A DNA stretch of 61,716 bases from Acidobacteriota bacterium (lineage in GTDB: Bacteria > Acidobacteriota > Terriglobia > Bryobacterales > Bryobacteraceae), in NCBI GenBank assembly GCA_947470805.1, contig CANIVU010000048.1, forward strand, positions 1 to 61,716. Direction: 5' to 3'. This document shows, piece after piece, positions 26,521 to 35,498 of this stretch. The stretch's first letter is position 1. The number at the start of each line of letters is the position of its first letter. The notes under the pieces are model-generated. The model did no database searches. It was not told the DNA's origin and worked only from the letters and a program-made list of their open reading frames with translations. A program made the position numbers and the translations under genes.

Positions 26521-26547
26521 GGGTGGACACTATGATATGAAATTGGC
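26521..26547. promoter_or_regulatory. back-to-back leaderless-type promoters
   Basis: The whole gap between two divergent start codons is 27 bp. Towards the minus gene, TAGTGT (26532-26527) is followed by exactly 6 nt and the ATG. Towards the plus gene, TATGAA (26536-26541) is followed by exactly 6 nt and the ATG. Neither side has room for a Shine-Dalgarno plus a 5' UTR. The pattern matches -10 elements of leaderless transcripts. Confidence 0.6.
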
Positions 26548-29037
26548 ATGAGGCGGCTTTGGCTCATTTTTGGTGCGGTCTCGCTGTGTGCGCAGCGGGC
26601 GCCTTTGTTTAAGGACGAGATTCTTCCCGTCTTGGAGAAGAGCTGTACAAAGTGTCACGGCGCACAGCAGAAGATGGGCGGGTTGGACCTCAGTACGTTT
26701 ACGGGTGTGATGAAGGGCGGGGCGAGCGGACCGGCGATTGCGCCGGGCAAGCCCGAGCGTAGTTTGCTGTGGGTGATGATTGCTTCCGACAAGATGCCGG
26801 TGGGCGGGGCGCTGACGGCGGCGCAGAAACAACTCATTCGGACCTATATTGAACAGGGGCGGTTTCCGGCGGGCGAGAGTGACGCGGAGCGGGCGGCGAA
26901 AGAGGCCAAGCGGATTACGCCGGAGGCGCGGCAGTGGTGGTCTTTCGTGAAGCCGGTGAAGCCGGCGGGGGCGCATTCAATTGACGGGTTCATCGCCGCA
27001 AAACTGGCCGAAAAGGGCTGGAAGATGCAGCCGGAGGCGGACCGGATTTCGTTGCTGCGGCGGGCGTATTTCGGGTTAACCGGGTTGCCGCCAGCGCCGG
27101 CGGAAGCGAAGGCGTTTTTGAGTGATACCTCCGCGAATGCGTATGAGAAGTTGGTGGACCGGTTGCTGGCTTCGCCGCGCTATGGCGAGCATTGGGGACG
27201 GCACTGGCTGGACATTGCGGGGTATTCGGATACGCGCGGGGATGCAGGGGATTCCGAGCGGGAAGTGTCTTGGAAGTATCGGGACTACGTGATCCAGGCG
27301 TTTAACAAGAACAAGCCGATTAACCGGTTTTTATTGGAGCAGATTGCCGGAGACCAGTTGGTGAACTACAAGCACAACGCGGTGCCGACGCCGGAGCAAA
27401 TCGAACCGCTGACGGCGACGGGGTTCCTGCGAACGACGGCCGACATTACGGACAACCAGACGATCTACGAAGTGGATAAGTATTTCGATGCGCTGCAGAA
27501 GGCGATGGAGACCAGTTTGTCTTCGGTGCTTGGACTCTCGATCGGCTGCGCACGTTGCCACGATCACAAGTTTGATCCGTTTTTGCAGCGGGATTATTAC
27601 AAGCTGACGGCGGTGTATCAATCGGTTTGGGATCCGGAAAACTGGCTGGCGGGGAGTTTGAATTTCGGGCCGTGGCCGAGCCGGATGGTGCTGGATATGG
27701 ATCCGGCGAAGCGGGAAACGTGGATCAAGGACGTGACGAGCAGCGGGGCGAAACTGCTGCGGCGGAAGGACGATTTGCTGGAGGCGACGTATCAGCGTTT
27801 CCGCGCGGAGGTAAAGGCCGGGCGGGAGATGAAGCCCGAGCGGCGGGCGCAGATTCGACAGGCGATCGAGGACGATCCGGATTTGGAAGTGGATCGGAAC
27901 GCACCGCGGGATGGGCTGACGGACGCGGAGTTGGAACAGCGGTTTCCGGAGTTTGCGACGTGGAAGGCCGAGATTGCCACGCTGCGGGCGAACCGGAAGA
28001 AGAATCAATCGGCGGTGGAGCCGAACTATATTGAGGCGGCGTGGGATGTGTCGAAGACGCCGTCGCCGACCTACATTTTGCAGCGCGGGAATTACCTGGC
28101 GCCTGGTGGGGAAGTAAAGCCGGGGCTGCCGGCGGTGCTGGACGATCCCGCGAAACCGTTCGCGTTTCCCGACCCGCACGCGCATCCGGAATGGAACCAC
28201 ACGGGGCGGCGGTTGACGTTGGCGAACTGGCTGGTCTCGCGCGAGAATCCGCTGGTGGCGCGGGTGTTTGTGAACCGCGTTTGGCAGTTTCACTTTGGGG
28301 AAGGGTTGGTTCGTTCGGTGGATGATTTCGGGTTGCAGGGCGATAAGCCGACGCATCCGGAACTGCTGGATTATCTGGCCGTCACCTTTCAGGAGAAGGG
28401 TTGGGACCTGCAATGGCTGACGAAGGAAATCATGATGTCGCAGGTGTACCGGCAGGGTTCGGCGGAGGTGGCGGCGTGTTTGAAAGAAGATCCGTCGGCG
28501 AAGCTGTTGTGGCGGAAGCCGCCATTGCGATTGGAGGCGGAAACGATTCGCGACTCCATGCTCCAGGTAAGCGGGTTATTGCAGACGAAGATGTTCGGGC
28601 GGCAGGAACCGTTGAAGCGTGGGCCGGACGGGCAGTGGTTGGAAGACGACGCCAAGGGCAATGCGAACCGGCGGAGCCTGTATCTGCAGCAATCGCGAAC
28701 GCGGCCGGTGGCTTTCCTGCACGCGTTTGACGCGCCGACGATGACGGCCGATAACCAGACGCAACGGTTCCGGTCGGCGCTGCCGACGCAATCGCTGGCG
28801 CTGTTGAACAATCCGCTGCTGATGCGGACGACGAAAGCATTCGCGGATCAGGTTTTGGAACAGAGCAAGGGCGATGTGGATCAGGCGTTGCGGCTGGCGG
28901 TTTCGACGGCCTACACGCGGCAGCCCACGGAGCGGGAGTTGGCACTGGGCAAGCGGGCGGCGGCGAGCGGGCCGGACGGATTGCGGCTGTTTTTGCAGGC
29001 GTTATTCGGCGCCAACGATTTTCTGTACAGTTATTGA
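26548..29037 (+). CDS. planctomycete-type cytochrome c / DUF1549 / DUF1553 protein
   Basis: An 829-residue exported multidomain protein. After a signal peptide (about 1-16) comes a PSCyt1 cytochrome domain with CTKCH (33-37). A DUF1549/PSCyt2 domain (about 140-390) follows, with LPPAPAEAKAFL, SPRYGEHWGRHWLD and a second haem-like motif CARCHDHKFDP (334-338). The C-terminal DUF1553/PSD1 domain (about 560-820) contains RRLTLANWLVSRENPLVARV and FQEKGWDLQWLTKEIM. The family is abundant in planctomycetes and Solibacter, is always paired with DUF1501 proteins, and its reaction is unknown. Here the DUF1501 gene follows 9 bp downstream. The start looks leaderless. Confidence 0.93.
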   Translation: MRRLWLIFGAVSLCAQRAPLFKDEILPVLEKSCTKCHGAQQKMGGLDLSTFTGVMKGGASGPAIAPGKPERSLLWVMIASDKMPVGGALTAAQKQLIRTYIEQGRFPAGESDAERAAKEAKRITPEARQWWSFVKPVKPAGAHSIDGFIAAKLAEKGWKMQPEADRISLLRRAYFGLTGLPPAPAEAKAFLSDTSANAYEKLVDRLLASPRYGEHWGRHWLDIAGYSDTRGDAGDSEREVSWKYRDYVIQAFNKNKPINRFLLEQIAGDQLVNYKHNAVPTPEQIEPLTATGFLRTTADITDNQTIYEVDKYFDALQKAMETSLSSVLGLSIGCARCHDHKFDPFLQRDYYKLTAVYQSVWDPENWLAGSLNFGPWPSRMVLDMDPAKRETWIKDVTSSGAKLLRRKDDLLEATYQRFRAEVKAGREMKPERRAQIRQAIEDDPDLEVDRNAPRDGLTDAELEQRFPEFATWKAEIATLRANRKKNQSAVEPNYIEAAWDVSKTPSPTYILQRGNYLAPGGEVKPGLPAVLDDPAKPFAFPDPHAHPEWNHTGRRLTLANWLVSRENPLVARVFVNRVWQFHFGEGLVRSVDDFGLQGDKPTHPELLDYLAVTFQEKGWDLQWLTKEIMMSQVYRQGSAEVAACLKEDPSAKLLWRKPPLRLEAETIRDSMLQVSGLLQTKMFGRQEPLKRGPDGQWLEDDAKGNANRRSLYLQQSRTRPVAFLHAFDAPTMTADNQTQRFRSALPTQSLALLNNPLLMRTTKAFADQVLEQSKGDVDQALRLAVSTAYTRQPTERELALGKRAAASGPDGLRLFLQALFGANDFLYSY

Positions 29038-29046
29038 GGAGTGACG

Positions 29047-30441
29047 ATGAAACGATTTCTATCTCGCCGGCAGGCGTTGCAGGAGGCCGCTCTCGGCTTC
29101 GGCGGTTTGGCGCTGAATTCGATGATGGCGCTGGGAGCGGAGCAGAAGATCTACAATCTGCAGGCGCGGAAACCGCACTTCGCGCCGAAGGCGAAGAACG
29201 TCATTTTCATCTACGTTGGCGGGGGCCCGAGCACGATCGACATGTTCGACCCGAAGCCGGTGCTGCGGAAGTACGATGGGAAGCCGGCGCCGTTTGAGAT
29301 CAAGGGGCGCGCGCTGAACGGGTCGCAACAGGTGCTGGCGAGCCCGTGGGAGTTCACCAAGTGCGGGCAGAGCGGACGGGAGATTTCGAATCTGCTGCCG
29401 CATTTCCAGAGGGTTGTGGATAAGGTATCGTTCGTGCGGTCCATGGTGACGGACCGGATTGACCATTCGACGGCGCAGTTCACGTTCGTCACGGGGCGCG
29501 GATTTACTGGGTTTCCGAGCATTGGTTCGTGGGTGAACTATGCGCTGGGATCTGAGAATCAGAACCTGCCGGGGTACATCGCGCTGGGCGAGGGAGCGAG
29601 CATTGGAACGCGCGCGCATTCGTCGGCGTGGCTGCCGCCAGTGTTCACGGGTACGCAGATGCGGGCCGACGCGCAGGCGCCGATCTTTGACATCAAGCGG
29701 CCGGACACGATGACGGCGGCGCAGCAGACGCAGTTGTTGGAGATGGTGAAAGAGCTGAACCTGGAGCAGAAGGCGCATCACCCGCAGGACCAGGATTTGG
29801 AGGCGCGGATTTCCAATTACGAGTTGGCGGCGCGGATGCAGGTGGAGGCGATGCGCGTGGCCGATTTGTCCGGCGAGACGGAGGCGACGCGGCAGATGTA
29901 TGGCTGCGACGACAAGGCGTCTGGGCAGTTTGGCAAGCATTGCCTGATGGCGCGGCGACTGGTGCAGAGCGGCGTGCGGTTTGTGCAGGTTTATGGCGGC
30001 GGGGGCTGGGATACGCATGCCAACATCGGCGGGCAGTTGCCGGGGTTGTGCCATTACATTGACCAGGGCATGTCGGCGCTGCTGACGGATTTGGACCAGC
30101 GCGGCATGCTGGACGAGACGCTGGTGGTGTGGAGCGGAGAGTTCGGCCGGCTGCCGACGATTGAGGCGAAGAACGCTGCGCCGGGGCGCGATCACAATCC
30201 ATATGGATTCAACATGTGGATGGCCGGTGCGGGCTTGAAGCGCGGTTATGACCTGGGGCAGACCGATGAGTTGGGGTATGCCGCGGTGGCCGAGCACCGC
30301 GTGGGACATGCCGATATTCACGCGACGATTCAGCACCTGCTGGGCGTGGATTATAAGCGGAACACGTTCTACTACGAAGGGCGCGATGAAAGCCTGGTGG
30401 GTGTGACGCCGGCGCGCGTGCTGCGCGAGATTTTGGCGTAA
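29047..30441 (+). CDS. DUF1501 (sulfatase-like fold) exported protein
   Basis: A 464-residue protein of the DUF1501 family, an alkaline-phosphatase/sulfatase-like fold without an established reaction. It has a twin-arginine-type leader (FLSRRQALQEAALGFGGLAL). Core signatures are FIYVGGGPSTIDMFDPKP, RSMVTDRIDHSTAQF, TWDTHANIG-like GGGWDTHANIGGQ, TLVVWSGEFGRLP and GRDHNPYGFNMWMAG. The ATG at 29047 is chosen over GTG 29041 because GAGGAG ends 5 nt before it. It is the obligate companion of the preceding DUF1553 protein and precedes a sugar isomerase-like gene. Confidence 0.93.
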   Translation: MKRFLSRRQALQEAALGFGGLALNSMMALGAEQKIYNLQARKPHFAPKAKNVIFIYVGGGPSTIDMFDPKPVLRKYDGKPAPFEIKGRALNGSQQVLASPWEFTKCGQSGREISNLLPHFQRVVDKVSFVRSMVTDRIDHSTAQFTFVTGRGFTGFPSIGSWVNYALGSENQNLPGYIALGEGASIGTRAHSSAWLPPVFTGTQMRADAQAPIFDIKRPDTMTAAQQTQLLEMVKELNLEQKAHHPQDQDLEARISNYELAARMQVEAMRVADLSGETEATRQMYGCDDKASGQFGKHCLMARRLVQSGVRFVQVYGGGGWDTHANIGGQLPGLCHYIDQGMSALLTDLDQRGMLDETLVVWSGEFGRLPTIEAKNAAPGRDHNPYGFNMWMAGAGLKRGYDLGQTDELGYAAVAEHRVGHADIHATIQHLLGVDYKRNTFYYEGRDESLVGVTPARVLREILA

Positions 30442-30455
30442 TTCAGGAGCATTTT

Positions 30456-31355
30456 ATGGATTTCAAGATGAATCGGCGGCGGTTGCTGGCCGGGTTGGGC
30501 AGTGGCGTATTGACGCCGACATTCGCGGCGGCGACGGGTGGGGAGGTGCATCGCAGGGCGGGGACGAAGATCCGGATCGGCCTGAATGCGTACTCGTTCA
30601 ACAAACCGCTGATGGCCGGGAAGATGACGGTGCATGACGTCGTTGACTACTGCGCCAAGCAGGATATCGACGGCGTGGACATGACCGGTTATTACTTTCC
30701 GGGCTATCCGAATGTGCCGAAGGACGAGCTGATCTACAGCCTGAAACGGCACGCGTTCTTGAATGGCGTGACGATTACGGGGACGGGCGTGCGCAACGAT
30801 TTTGCGTTGACCGACGCATCGAGCCGGAGGGGGCATATTCAGCTGGTGAAGGACTGGATTGACGTCGCGGCGAAGCTGGGCAGCGATATGGTGCGCGTGT
30901 TCGCAGGCAAGGAATTGCCGAAGGGCTACACGTTCGACCAGGTGTTGCAGTGGATGATTCCGGCGTTCCAGGAGTGCGCGGAGTACGGGAAAAAGAACGG
31001 CGTAATCGTTGGCCTGCAGCATCACGACGACTTTTTGAAGACGGCCGATGAGACGATTCGCGTGGTGAAGATGGTGAACTCCGATTGGTTCAGCGTCATC
31101 CTCGACGTGGGCAGTTTGCGGCAGGGCGATCCGTACGCGGAGATCGAAAAGCTGCTGCCGTATGCGAGCAACTGGCAGATCAAAGAGCACGTCTGGTACG
31201 GGACTAAGAAGGTGGAGATCGATCTGCCACGGGTGCGGGCGATCATCGACAAGGTCGGCTATCGCGGGTTCACGCCGATTGAGGCGCTGGGCGAAGGCGA
31301 CCCTGCCGAGGTGGTGACAACGTTCCTGCACAAGGTGCGGAAGGCGTTCGTTTAG
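30456..31355 (+). CDS. sugar phosphate isomerase/epimerase-like TIM barrel, Tat-exported
   Basis: A 299-residue protein of the xylose-isomerase-like TIM-barrel/AP-endonuclease-2 superfamily. A twin-arginine leader (MNRRRLLAGLGSG) implies export. Barrel segments include IRIGLNAYSFN, DIDGVDMTGYYFPGYP, LGSDMVRVFAGKELP, GVIVGLQHHDDF, ILDVGSL and IKEHVWYGTKK, with His/Asp/Glu positions suited to divalent metal binding. These proteins commonly act on sugars or inositols in exported sugar-degradation modules. It follows DUF1501 by 14 bp with AGGAG upstream. Its stop lies 2 bp from the convergent gene's stop. Confidence 0.88.
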   Translation: MDFKMNRRRLLAGLGSGVLTPTFAAATGGEVHRRAGTKIRIGLNAYSFNKPLMAGKMTVHDVVDYCAKQDIDGVDMTGYYFPGYPNVPKDELIYSLKRHAFLNGVTITGTGVRNDFALTDASSRRGHIQLVKDWIDVAAKLGSDMVRVFAGKELPKGYTFDQVLQWMIPAFQECAEYGKKNGVIVGLQHHDDFLKTADETIRVVKMVNSDWFSVILDVGSLRQGDPYAEIEKLLPYASNWQIKEHVWYGTKKVEIDLPRVRAIIDKVGYRGFTPIEALGEGDPAEVVTTFLHKVRKAFV

Positions 31356-31357
31356 GG

Positions 31358-31747
31358 CTACTTCAGGTCGAAGAAACCGTAGAAGAATACGCACGCGGCC
31401 TGCGCTTTTGGCACGCCGCGTGCGGAGCCAATGATGGACCCGTTTTCGCGGACGTCGCCATCGCCTTCCACTTTGCCGCGGAGCGAGCCGTTGACGCGGA
31501 CGGTGCCATCGGATTCGACGCGGCCGACGATGGATCCATTTTTGCGGATGGTGCCGTCGGACTCGATCTTGCCGACGAGGCTTCCTTTGACGCGGATGTC
31601 ACCGCCACTTTCGAAGCGTCCGACGAGGCTTCCATGAATGCGGACATCGCCGCTTGATTCCACGCTGCCTACGAGTGAGCCATGCAGGCGAATGTCCCCG
31701 GCGAGTAATGGCAACGCGGCGAGGAACAGCAAGATGCGGAGAAACAT
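31358..31747 (-). CDS. secreted six-repeat beta protein
   Basis: A 129-residue exported protein. A signal peptide (1-16) is followed by six consecutive 16-residue repeats from residue 17 to about 111, each of the form G-[DT]-[IV]-R-x-x-G-S-[LI]-x-G-x-x-E-x-x (for example GDIRVKGSLVGKIESD at 49-64). Repeats alternate a 'GDIRxxGS' and an 'xGKIES' strand, which would give a regular beta solenoid or flower-like closed sheet. Small bacterial 'beta-flower' families look similar, but the match is from memory. A Cys near the C terminus (QAACVFFYGF) is unexplained. It begins 4 bp after the DUF1501 stop and is probably the last gene of that operon. Confidence 0.8.
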   Translation of the reverse strand: MFLRILLFLAALPLLAGDIRLHGSLVGSVESSGDVRIHGSLVGRFESGGDIRVKGSLVGKIESDGTIRKNGSIVGRVESDGTVRVNGSLRGKVEGDGDVRENGSIIGSARGVPKAQAACVFFYGFFDLK

Positions 31748-31751
31748 GACC

Positions 31752-33128
31752 TTACGTTAGCAGGTCTCGAATCAGTTCGCCGCCGGTCTGACTGAGTTGT
31801 TTTTCGCGGCCCGCATGGAGGTAACGGAGTTTGGAATCATCGAGGCCGAGCAGGTGAAGAAGGGTGACGTGGAAGTCGCGAATGGGGTGGACGACTTCGA
31901 CGCCTTTCAGCCCGGTCTCGTCTGTGGCGCCCACGATGTGACCGGCTTTCACACCGCCGCCGGCGAGCCAGCAGGACATGGCCGTCGCGTTGTGATCGCG
32001 GCCCCAGGCGGTGCCGTCGCGGCGAATACCGTTATCGGGACTGCGTCCGAATTCCCCGCTCCAGGCGACCAGAGTCTCATCGAGCAGGCCGGTGCGCTTG
32101 AGGTCCTTCAGCAGCGCGGCAATGGGCTTATCGATGGCGCGTATGCGTGCGCCGTGGGCGTTTTCGATGTAGTCGTGCGAGTCCCACCCCATGACGATGA
32201 CCTGCACGAAACGGACGCCGGCCTGCACCAGACGGCGCGCGAGGAGGCAGCGGCGACCGATTGCGTCGGCGTCTTTGTTGGGCCCACCGATGCCGTACAT
32301 TTCGAGGGTCTGCTTGTTTTCGGAGGTGATGTCGAGGACCTTCGGCATCTCCGCCTGCATGCGGAAAGCGAGTTCGTAGCTTTCAACGCGGGCGGCGAGT
32401 TCGGCGTGGGCGGGGTGGCGTTGTTGGTGCTTGTTGTTGAGGGAGTTCAACAGGTCGAGCGTGGCGCGCTGGCGCTCCGGGGTGACGCCCGGGGGCGGCG
32501 CCATATCGAGCACGGGGGAGCCGGTGGGGCGCAGGGGCGTGCCCTGGTGGATGGCGGGGAGGAAGCCGTTGGACCAGTTGGCGGCGCCGCCTTGCGGGTA
32601 GGCGGTGTCGGGCAGAACGATGAAAGAGGGAAGGTGTTTGTTGATCGTTCCGAGGCCGTAGGAGGTCCAGGCGCCGATGGCGGGATCGCCGCCGAACTGG
32701 GTGCCGGTGTTGAGGTGATAGAGCGCGGTGGGGTGGTTGACGCTTTCGGCGCGGAGGCCACGGTAGAAGCAGACGTCGTCGACAACGGTCGAGAACTCTT
32801 CGAAGTGGGTGTTGATTTCGATGCCCATTTTTCCGGCGCGGCGAAACTGGAAGGGCGACTTCACGTAGTAGCGTTCGCCGGTGTTCATGTTGGCTTCGAA
32901 CTTGTTGCGCTCCTTCTGGAATTTCGTCATGTGGAGGGCTTCCAAGCGGGGCTTGGGGTCGAAAGTGTCGATATGGCTGGGGCCTCCCTCCATCAACAGG
33001 AAGATGCAGTTTTTCGCCTTAGCTTTGTGGTGCGGGCCTTGCTCGGCCATCATCGCGGAGAGGGCGACCGAGCCGAGGCCCATGCCGGAGCCGAGGAGGA
33101 AATGACGGCGGGAGAGGTTAGTAGACAT
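31752..33128 (-). CDS. DUF1501 (sulfatase-like fold) exported protein, second copy
   Basis: A 458-residue DUF1501 protein with a strong Tat leader (NLSRRHFLLGSGMGLGSVAL). Signatures are CIFLLMEGGPSHIDTFDPKP, RGLRAESVNHPTALYHLNTG, RFVQVIVMGWDSHDYIE, TLVAWSGEFGRSPD and GRDHNATAMSCWLAGGGVK. Compared with the copy at 29047 it is clearly a different subfamily (for example NHPTALYHL against DHSTAQFTF), so this is not a recent duplication. The start overlaps the preceding PSCyt/DUF1553 stop by 11 bp. Confidence 0.93.
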   Translation of the reverse strand: MSTNLSRRHFLLGSGMGLGSVALSAMMAEQGPHHKAKAKNCIFLLMEGGPSHIDTFDPKPRLEALHMTKFQKERNKFEANMNTGERYYVKSPFQFRRAGKMGIEINTHFEEFSTVVDDVCFYRGLRAESVNHPTALYHLNTGTQFGGDPAIGAWTSYGLGTINKHLPSFIVLPDTAYPQGGAANWSNGFLPAIHQGTPLRPTGSPVLDMAPPPGVTPERQRATLDLLNSLNNKHQQRHPAHAELAARVESYELAFRMQAEMPKVLDITSENKQTLEMYGIGGPNKDADAIGRRCLLARRLVQAGVRFVQVIVMGWDSHDYIENAHGARIRAIDKPIAALLKDLKRTGLLDETLVAWSGEFGRSPDNGIRRDGTAWGRDHNATAMSCWLAGGGVKAGHIVGATDETGLKGVEVVHPIRDFHVTLLHLLGLDDSKLRYLHAGREKQLSQTGGELIRDLLT

Positions 33129-35493
33129 AGGCGAACTCGTTGGAGTTGAGCAGGGCGAGGATGACGTCGGCCATGGCGCGAACTGCTGGCGTGGTCTGGC
33201 TGGGGTGGAGGTTGTGCTCGAAGGCCTCGGGGTCCTCCTGATGCACGAAGCGATGTTGCGCGCCGGTGAGTTCGCTGGTGATGGTGTGGACGACGGGTTG
33301 GGACGCGGGGCGGGGTGGGGCTTCGCGGTTGAGTTGCGCCAGGCGGTCGAGGGTCGTCTTGAGGGTTCGCTCTTCGGTGGCGTCGGGCCAGCGACCGAGA
33401 ACGCGACGGAATGCGTTGCGCACGGGTTGCCCTTTCATCTTTTCGGCCAGCGCCAGGGCCATGTCGTGGACGAACTGGCTGTTGAAGAGCGTGAAGGCCT
33501 GGGTGGGGATGGTGGCGGTGTCGCGACGTTCGCAGGAGAGATCGAGGCTGGGGCCGTTGAAGACTTCGACCATAGGGTCGATCAGGCTGCGCTGTTGAAA
33601 GGTGTAGATTGTCCGGCGATTGCGGTCGCTCTTCTTGGGCGACGGGCGGTAGACGGGCGCGAGCGAACCCATGCGGTGCTGGGCCTGGCGGGCGACGTCT
33701 TCGTTGATTTGCGGGAAGGTGCCGGGGCCGCCGGTGGCTGGGCTGAGTTCGCCGGTGACGGAGAGGATGCTGTCGCGGAGAACTTCGGCTTCGACGCGGC
33801 GGGGGGCGCGATCGGCCTGTTGATAGGCGGCGGAGAGGAGGATGGCGCGGTGGATCGATTTGACGCTCCAACCACTTTCGATGAAGGTGGCGGCGAGCCA
33901 ATCGAGCAGTTCGGGATTGGCGGGTTTCTTGCCCATCTTGCCGAAGTTGTTGGCGTCGGCGGCGATGCCTTCACCGAAGTGATACTGCCAGACGCGGTTG
34001 GCCATGACGCGCGCGGTGAGCGGGTTGCGGGCATCGGCGATCCAGTTGGCGAGTACGGCGCGGCGGCCAGCGGTGGTTTCGGGGACCGCGGGGGAAGGAT
34101 AGCCGCCGTAACGTTCGAGGAGGCCGAGAACGCCGGGCGTGACCTTCTCCGCCGGGGATTGCACGTTGCCGCCGGGGAGGATGTGCACGTCGGCCGGTTT
34201 GTAGTCCTTGGCCTTCGGATAGCGGAGATTGGGGCCGCCGTCGGTGGCGCCATCGAGGGGTCCGCTAGAGACGGCGAAGGCCTTGGGCTCGAAACGGTCG
34301 AGCGATTCCTTATAGAGCGCCGTGTGCTTCTGATAGAGCTTGAACTCCTCGAACGTCTCCGGGTCCTTGTTCTGTTTTTGGAGCTTGTTCAACTCGTCCA
34401 TGCGCTGCTTGGCGAGCGCGGCTACGGCATCCATGTGCGCCTTGGCCGGGGCGAGGCCGGCCACGTTTTCGGCGGGGAGGAAGGGCAGGGTGGGCCGGAC
34501 GAATTCGGTGCTTGAGAACACGGCCTGCATGCGGTAGTAGTCCTTCGTCGGCAGCGGGTCGAACTTGTGATCGTGGCAGCGGGCGCAGCCGAGGGTGAGG
34601 CCGAGGAACGTCGTGGCTGTCGAGTGCGTGACGTCGTCGAGGAACATTTGGCGGGTGACGGCTTCGACTGACATGCCGGTGTGTTCCCACGGCCCCATGC
34701 GGAGGAAGCCGGTGGCGATGAGCGCTTCGGCGTTATCGGGGTAGAGTTCGTCGCCGGCGATTTGTTCGCGGATGAAGCGGTCGTACGGCTTGTCGGTGTT
34801 GAAGGCGCGGATGACGTAGTCGCGATAGCGCCAGGCGTTGGGTCGTTCGAAATCGTTGGAGTAGCCGCCGGTATCGGCGTAGCGGACGACGTCGAGCCAG
34901 TGGCGGGCCCAGCGCTCGCCGTAGCGCGGGGAGGCGAGGAGGCGATCTACCAGGCGCGGCCAGGCTTGCGGGGACTTATCGTTGACGAAGGCGTCGATTT
35001 CTTCGGGGGATGGGGGCAGGCCGGTGAGGTCGATGGTGACGCGGCGGATGAGCGTGCGGCGGTCGGCCGCGGGGCCGGGTTTCAGGAATGAGTCAATGGT
35101 CTTTGCGGCGTCGCGCGGGCGGACGGGACGGAAGGCCCAGAGGTCTTCGGACTTGTAGTTGGCCCAGGTATCCGTCTTCGCTTCTTTCCAAGGTGCACCG
35201 GCGGCGACCCACGCGCGCACCGCGGCCACGATGTCCGGGGGCAGGCGTTTGGCAGGCGGCATTTGCACGCCGTCGGCGCCTTCGATCATTCGCACAAGCA
35301 GGCTGGCCCCGGCGTTGCCTGGGACGATAGCCGGCCCGCGCGCGCCGCCTCGGAGAAGGGACTCGCGGCTGCGGAGGTCCAATTTGCTGAGCGTCATCGA
35401 CGCGCCGTGGCAGCCCTGGCATTCGCGCGACAGCAGGCCCACGACATCCTGCGCGGCAACGGGAAAGAGCGATAGCAGCCAGAGTATCCGCAT
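33118..35493 (-). CDS. planctomycete-type cytochrome c / DUF1549 / DUF1553 protein, second copy
   Basis: A 791-residue exported protein with the same domain order as the gene at 26548. A signal peptide (1-15) is followed by PSCyt1 with CQGCH (25-29), DUF1549 with LPPSPEEIDAFV, SPRYGERWARHWLD and the second haem-like motif CARCHDHKFDP, then DUF1553 with NWIADARNPLTARVMANRVW and ESGWSVKSIHRAILL. The ATG at 35493 begins MRILWLLS; the longer open frame upstream belongs to no gene. It lies 5 bp after the sulfatase stop and overlaps the DUF1501 start, forming a sulfatase-DUF1553-DUF1501 operon. Confidence 0.92.
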   Translation of the reverse strand: MRILWLLSLFPVAAQDVVGLLSRECQGCHGASMTLSKLDLRSRESLLRGGARGPAIVPGNAGASLLVRMIEGADGVQMPPAKRLPPDIVAAVRAWVAAGAPWKEAKTDTWANYKSEDLWAFRPVRPRDAAKTIDSFLKPGPAADRRTLIRRVTIDLTGLPPSPEEIDAFVNDKSPQAWPRLVDRLLASPRYGERWARHWLDVVRYADTGGYSNDFERPNAWRYRDYVIRAFNTDKPYDRFIREQIAGDELYPDNAEALIATGFLRMGPWEHTGMSVEAVTRQMFLDDVTHSTATTFLGLTLGCARCHDHKFDPLPTKDYYRMQAVFSSTEFVRPTLPFLPAENVAGLAPAKAHMDAVAALAKQRMDELNKLQKQNKDPETFEEFKLYQKHTALYKESLDRFEPKAFAVSSGPLDGATDGGPNLRYPKAKDYKPADVHILPGGNVQSPAEKVTPGVLGLLERYGGYPSPAVPETTAGRRAVLANWIADARNPLTARVMANRVWQYHFGEGIAADANNFGKMGKKPANPELLDWLAATFIESGWSVKSIHRAILLSAAYQQADRAPRRVEAEVLRDSILSVTGELSPATGGPGTFPQINEDVARQAQHRMGSLAPVYRPSPKKSDRNRRTIYTFQQRSLIDPMVEVFNGPSLDLSCERRDTATIPTQAFTLFNSQFVHDMALALAEKMKGQPVRNAFRRVLGRWPDATEERTLKTTLDRLAQLNREAPPRPASQPVVHTITSELTGAQHRFVHQEDPEAFEHNLHPSQTTPAVRAMADVILALLNSNEFAYVY

Positions 35494-35498
35494 CGTTC

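Noticed and set aside
27331-28413. 360-codon antisense open frame in the first DUF1553 gene
   Set aside because: Arg/Pro/Gln-rich translation with no domain; the sense strand encodes the full PSCyt/DUF1553 architecture.
31745-31759. TAACGT-N6-ATG before the repeat-protein gene as another leaderless promoter
   Set aside because: The hexamer includes the stop codon of the upstream DUF1501 gene and the 6-nt spacer contains AAGG, so ordinary operon translation explains it equally well.
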